Assembly (NCBI GenBank): GCA_963703125.1
Contig: OY969790.1
Span: 1,364,001-1,428,000 of the forward strand
Reading direction: 5' to 3'
Length of the DNA: 64,000 bases
Source of the DNA: MFD04716-140 sp963703125
Lineage (GTDB): Bacteria > Bacteroidota > Bacteroidia > Flavobacteriales > Flavobacteriaceae
Below, piece after piece: positions 60,708 to 64,000 of the stretch (position 1 is the stretch's first letter; each line of letters starts with the position of its first letter). The notes beneath the pieces were generated by a model. That model searched no databases, was not told the origin of the DNA, and saw nothing but the letters and a program-made list of their open reading frames with translations. The position numbers and the translations under genes are program-made.

Positions 60708-62557
60708 TCGAGTAGACGGCTCCGCCATTGACTGACGGAGTGCGCCTCTCACACCACCGTACGTACGGGTCTCGTATACGGCGGTTCGTAAATTGATGGG
60801 TTCAATTCCATGTAAAGCTTTGACATTGCTTGGTAGCCCCTATTTTGAAGTCTTTTGAGGGTAATAGTGGAGTTCAAAATTGGACTCTGGGCTACTGCCC
60901 AGCCTCCTTTTCTTGTTCTACTCCACGCATAGGCATGGTCTTGGTCTACACCCAACCGGATCAGGTTTTTCCTTTTCCTCTCGGGCTTCTTCCAATCTGT
61001 CCAGATACAATAACGTAAACGATTCCTAAGCCAACCATCCAAATCACGGAGTTTGCCATGGATACTTGTCCCTCGAAAATAGTTTAACCATCCCCTCTGG
61101 ATTTCGTTTATCTTGGCAACCCGCTCATCAAAACCCATGGGCTTGGTCTTGGCGGTTATTGTCCTTACTCTCATTTTTAAACTCTTCCATGCCTTTTCGC
61201 TCACTGCCAATTGATATTTTCCCTTCTCCCCTTTGATATAGGTGGGAACGAAACCAAAACCCAAGATGGTGAACTGCACCGGCTTCCTGACACCGCTCTT
61301 CTCACGGTTTACCGTCAGTTTAAGTTTTGTCTTTAGGTACTTTGAAATTGCTCCCATTGTTGCCGTTGCATCACTTCTTCGTCTGGTGTAGATACTGAAA
61401 TCATCAGCATAGCGAACGAACCGGAGTTTCCGTCTGGTCAGTTCTTTATCCAGCTCGTTGAGCAGGATGTTGGACAGTAACGGACTGATCGGGCTTCCCT
61501 GCGGGACGCCCTTTCTCCTTTTTTGCAGTCTGCCATTGACCAAGATCGGTACCCGCAACCATTTGCGTATCAATTGGAGCGTAATTGGGCATTTTATCTT
61601 TTGGTGCAGCAAGTTTAGAAGCAGGCAATGGTCTACTTCATCGAAAAATGTTTTTAGGTCTATGTCTACAATAAAACCATACCCCTCATGGATATATTCC
61701 AGAGCCTTGCCAACTGCTTGGCGGGCATTTCTGTTGGGGCGGAATCCGTAACTATAAGCGCTGAAACCATTTTCAAATTTGGGCATCACAACTTGTGATA
61801 CCGCTTGTTGGAGCAACCTGTCGGTTACTGTCGGGATTCCCAAAAGACGGGATTTCCCATTTGCCTTGGGAATTTCCACACCAAGAATGGCTTGGGGCCG
61901 GTACTTTCCTTGCTTTACCCTTTGGAATAGTTGCAACTTGTTCTCTCGCAGATACTCTGTGAGTGCCGTTGTTTTCATTCCATCGATTCCTGCACTGCCT
62001 TTATTTACAATTACTTGCCCAAGGGCTTTTTGCAGGTTGTAAGAATGTAGTACATGTCCAATCATTCTTGGTTTACATTTTCATTTACCTGTCTTCGTTG
62101 CAGAGGGCTATCTCGCGATTCCGTTCCGCATTGAGGACCAATTTACGTTCGGCCCTTCCTTACTCGTGAGACCTCCATTTTTCGAATGGCTCGTTTCCCG
62201 CAAGTACTATGACCTCTGCTGACTTCTCAACCGTGCCATCCCGTGACTGTTGAGACCTCCCCAGGTAAGAACATCTTCTCTCACCCGATCCCTGCCGTAT
62301 CTACATAGCTACCCTTTTGGTAATCGTTGGGCGTTACAATGATGTGCTTGCTTACCCAAGTAACTATGCCTCCGTATACGGTTCCTGTTCGTCAGTACCG
62401 AGTTTTGTAGTCTCGCTTCCTTCAGATGTAACTTCGCAGTTACCACCCTTGCGACTTACTAATGGTTCGAGGCGTTACCCCCGCCCATAAGGGACTTGCA
62501 CCCTCTAGATTAATTAACTACATTTCTGTAGTTAAAAGATGCCCATGCTGGGCACAC
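60708..62557 (-). mobile_element. Group II intron B with reverse transcriptase (1850 nt)
   Basis: Same length and ends as intron A, with three differences by eye. It starts GTGTGCCC (complement of 62557) and ends ACTCGAT (60708). Its insertion position and strand in the attC-like core are identical to introns A and C. Confidence 0.88.
60749..62065 (-). CDS. ltrA: Group II intron reverse transcriptase/maturase (copy B)
   Basis: Identical to copy A (43169-44485) except for Ser in place of Leu in the AMSKLYMELN segment, so all RT and maturase motifs are conserved (YADD, PQGSP, GWLNYF). Catalytically intact as far as can be read. Confidence 0.92.
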   Translation of the reverse strand: MIGHVLHSYNLQKALGQVIVNKGSAGIDGMKTTALTEYLRENKLQLFQRVKQGKYRPQAILGVEIPKANGKSRLLGIPTVTDRLLQQAVSQVVMPKFENGFSAYSYGFRPNRNARQAVGKALEYIHEGYGFIVDIDLKTFFDEVDHCLLLNLLHQKIKCPITLQLIRKWLRVPILVNGRLQKRRKGVPQGSPISPLLSNILLNELDKELTRRKLRFVRYADDFSIYTRRRSDATATMGAISKYLKTKLKLTVNREKSGVRKPVQFTILGFGFVPTYIKGEKGKYQLAVSEKAWKSLKMRVRTITAKTKPMGFDERVAKINEIQRGWLNYFRGTSIHGKLRDLDGWLRNRLRYCIWTDWKKPERKRKNLIRLGVDQDHAYAWSRTRKGGWAVAQSPILNSTITLKRLQNRGYQAMSKLYMELNPSIYEPPYTRPVRTVV

Positions 62558-62739
62558 ACATCGGTTTGGCAATATGGCGGGTGATGAGTAAGTATAAAGT
62601 TTTATTCTTCGCAATCACGTTTGGTCATGGTGGACAATGACGTTTTCAAAAGCCGCCACTGGTTATAGCCAAACGTTGTAGGTAAGCTTGGCATAACGAA
62701 CACTTTAAATACACCATAAAAAAGAATAATATACATGAT

Positions 62740-63117
62740 ATGAGAAAGAATTTTAATAGTAAAAGAGCACCGATGATGAGTGACGCATTTCCTCATGCCG
62801 TAATTGCCGATAACTTAATATTTATTTCAGGTACACCTGGATTCAACCCTTCCACTGGACAAATCATCAGTTCAGACTTTGAAGAACAGTTAAGACAAAG
62901 CTTTACCAATATTAAGTCGATTCTCGAAGACGCGGGATCTGATATATCGAAAGTTATAAAGACGACTATTTTTATGGTGTCAGGTAATGACTTCGCAATC
63001 ATTAACAAGGTTTACAAAGAGTTCTTTTCAGAAAATCCTCCGGCGAGAACAACCCCTCAAGTTATGCCATTTCCTGCAGGAATATTGGTATCCGTTGAAT
63101 GTATAGCTCAAACTTGA
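62740..63117 (+). CDS. RidA/YjgF family protein, cassette 12
   Basis: The 125-residue protein has the RidA pattern: ISGTPGFNPSTGQIISSDFE, SFTNIKSILEDAGSDISKVI and the substrate-binding Arg in NPPARTTPQVM, ending VSVECIAQT. RidA proteins deaminate reactive imines or enamines. A single-gene cassette between sites 16 and 17; the cassette starts 65 bp after the core. Confidence 0.88.
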   Translation: MRKNFNSKRAPMMSDAFPHAVIADNLIFISGTPGFNPSTGQIISSDFEEQLRQSFTNIKSILEDAGSDISKVIKTTIFMVSGNDFAIINKVYKEFFSENPPARTTPQVMPFPAGILVSVECIAQT

Positions 63118-63137
63118 CAAAGTCAAAATAAAAGCAA

Positions 63138-63269
63138 CCGCTAACATAACCTATAATTAATTGCTTGGCGATTTGTCTGTTCAAAAATCCTAACGGATTT
63201 TCTACTCCTGCGTTGACTTCCTATCTTTAGGCTTATATGCCGCATCTAACCATAGCTTTAACGTTGGCA
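63138..63269 (+). repeat. attC-like site 17
   Basis: CGCTAAC opens (63139-63145) and GTTGGCA closes (63263-63269). The internal hairpin AAAAATCC-TAAC-GGATTTT sits in the loop. The arms CTATAATTAATTGC and the right arm around CATAGC pair partly. Length about 132 bp. Confidence 0.7.
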
Positions 63270-63312
63270 ACAAGCTAAAGAAACATCGTACTGAAATTGA
63301 AAATGCTGTAAA

Positions 63313-63691
63313 ATGACGAAAATTATTTCAAGTCCAAATTTTGGGAACTCACCGAAAATGGAGTTTAAAAGAATTCAATATTGCCTTTGCAAGAGGAAAC
63401 GTGGTATTTAATATCGAAAGTGTAACGGACGACATTGTTTGGAGTATAATTGGCGACAGAAAAATCGAGGGAAAAGAAAAATTTACGGAGGAATTGGAAA
63501 AAATGAAATCCGAAAAGGCGAAGAACGAGTTAATAATTGACCAAATCTTGTCGCACGGAAAAGAAGGAGCAACAAACGGAATTATGAAAATGCCCAATGG
63601 AAAAAAATATGCATTCTCGGACTTTTACAAATTTAAAGGAGCAAAAAGTGCGATAATAAAATCAATAACATCTTACGTAATTGAAATTTAA
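63313..63691 (+). pseudogene. NTF2/SnoaL-like protein, frameshifted, cassette 13
   Basis: From ATG 63313 the frame gives TKIISSPNFGNSPKMEF. The natural continuation KEFNIAFARGNVVFNIESVT is in another frame and runs to 63691. The shift lies in GTTTAAAA at about 63364, where two missing T would restore MEFLKEFN. The fold is the SnoaL-like cone with DDIVWSIIGD. Members are small ligand-binding or isomerase-like proteins. Confidence 0.75.
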
Positions 63692-63726
63692 GCTGCACAA
63701 GGTCAATAACCTTTGATTTAAGAAAA

Positions 63727-64000
63727 ATGAAACCGGAAATAGAAGATTATAACAAAAAACAAGAATTGGAGGACAAGGAAATCTGCAATTTACTTGCTCT
63801 GATTATAGAAAGGGAACTGACCGATGCAGAAAGCAAAATTTGGCACGGACACCCAGTTTGGTTTTTGGATGGAAATCCAATTGTTGGTTACAGCAGACAA
63901 AAAAAGGATTAAGATTAATGTTTTGGAGCGGAGCTGGCTTTGATGAAAAAGACTTGGACATTCGTGGAAAAAAATTTAAGGATGCTTCTATTTTTTACAA
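63727..64000 (+). pseudogene. DUF1801-like protein, frameshifted, runs off window
   Basis: The first frame gives IERELTDAESKIWHGHPVWF and LDGNPIVGYSRQKKD and then a stop. In the next frame GLRLMFWSGAGFDEKDLDIR and KFKDASIFY continue to the window end. The 7-A run at 63899-63905 would read through with eight A. DUF1801/YdhG-type proteins are small and of unknown function. Probably part of the cassette with the NTF2-like gene. Confidence 0.75.

Larger units (their letters stand above)
60701..62681 (+). repeat. attC-like site 16, interrupted by group II intron B
   Basis: CCGCCAA|CATCGG is split after AA, exactly as in site 3. GGTTTGGCAATATGGCGG (from 62563) pairs with the complement of the right arm (CCGCCACTGGTTATAGCC). 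It ends GTTGTAG (62675-62681). The 21 bp following the intron are identical to those in site 3. Confidence 0.72.
38969..64000 (+). other. Integron-like gene-cassette array (continues past window)
   Basis: At least 11 cassette units, essentially all on the plus strand, are separated by attC-like elements of 85-430 bp. The elements begin with a (R)YYYAAC-type box (GCCTAAC, GCCAAC, GCTAAC, CACAAC) and end with a GTTRRRY-type box (GTTGGCA, GTTAGGC, GTTAGGT, GTTAGCA, GTTGTGC). The two arms of each are imperfectly complementary, with a few mismatches. Contents (toxin-antitoxins, small enzymes, defence genes, unrelated functions) are those of a chromosomal integron. Introns and an IS sit in the recombination sites. 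Confidence 0.75.

Noticed and set aside
43169..62065. Retron or diversity-generating retroelement reverse transcriptases
   Set aside because: Each RT is inside a sequence with group II domain V/VI and a GTGTG 5' end, plus the maturase domain; no variable repeat or msr/msd is present.

Overview
The window looks like chromosome of a marine Bacteroidota, most likely a Flavobacteriaceae relative. The supporting evidence is AT-rich DNA, a SusC/SusD pair with its ECF sigma/FecR regulators, typical glycan-degrading enzymes, signal peptides and lipoprotein boxes of that phylum, and flavobacterial-type tyrosine recombinases. No rRNA or complete tRNA gene was seen.

Region 1 (1-25.6 kb) is a polysaccharide utilisation locus for an arabinose-containing glycan (arabinoxylan or pectin-like). 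It holds the start of L-ribulokinase, GH127 and GH51 arabinofuranosidases, a NUDIX (AraR/NrtR-like) regulator, GH95, GH43 and a multidomain esterase. A sugar-acid module follows (two enolase-superfamily dehydratases, two secreted RraA-like proteins, a BASS transporter), then SusD, SusC, FecR and an ECF sigma factor. Three near-palindromic GTGT...ACAC boxes lie upstream of the regulator, the GH95 gene and the sigma gene and may be one operator. The regulator, GH95 and esterase genes are each interrupted, so either the locus is decaying or the sequence has errors.

Region 2 (26.6-37.15 kb) is a 10.5-kb integrative element bounded by a 15-bp direct repeat. Its own tyrosine recombinase sits at the left end. 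The cargo is defence-like: a STAS-like/ATPase pair, a restriction-endonuclease/STAND NTPase (frameshifted), a trypsin-like protease and a SIR2-like protein.

Region 3 (37.35-64 kb) is the most unusual part: an integron-like system. A XerC/D-type recombinase, divergent from a small zinc-ribbon gene, is followed by about 25 kb of co-oriented small cassettes. Each is followed by an attC-like imperfect palindrome that opens with a YYAAC-type box and closes with a GTTRRRY-type box. Cassettes encode a CDF transporter, a TIR-nuclease/nuclease pair, a VOC protein plus a Cdd1-like HhH protein, a serine hydrolase, ParDE and HigBA toxin-antitoxins, AraC-regulator/hydrolase pairs, a CPBP protease, an isoprenylcysteine-methyltransferase-like protein, a secreted DUF3108-like protein, RidA, an NTF2-like protein and a DUF1801 protein. 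The recombinase lacks the insertion that marks canonical IntI and runs in the same direction as the array.

Three group II introns (two nearly identical copies with reverse transcriptase, one ORF-less) all interrupt attC-like sites at the same position and on the opposite strand to the cassettes. An IS110-family element interrupts another site. At least five genes carry single-base frameshifts in short homopolymers, so read-level verification matters before calling them dead.
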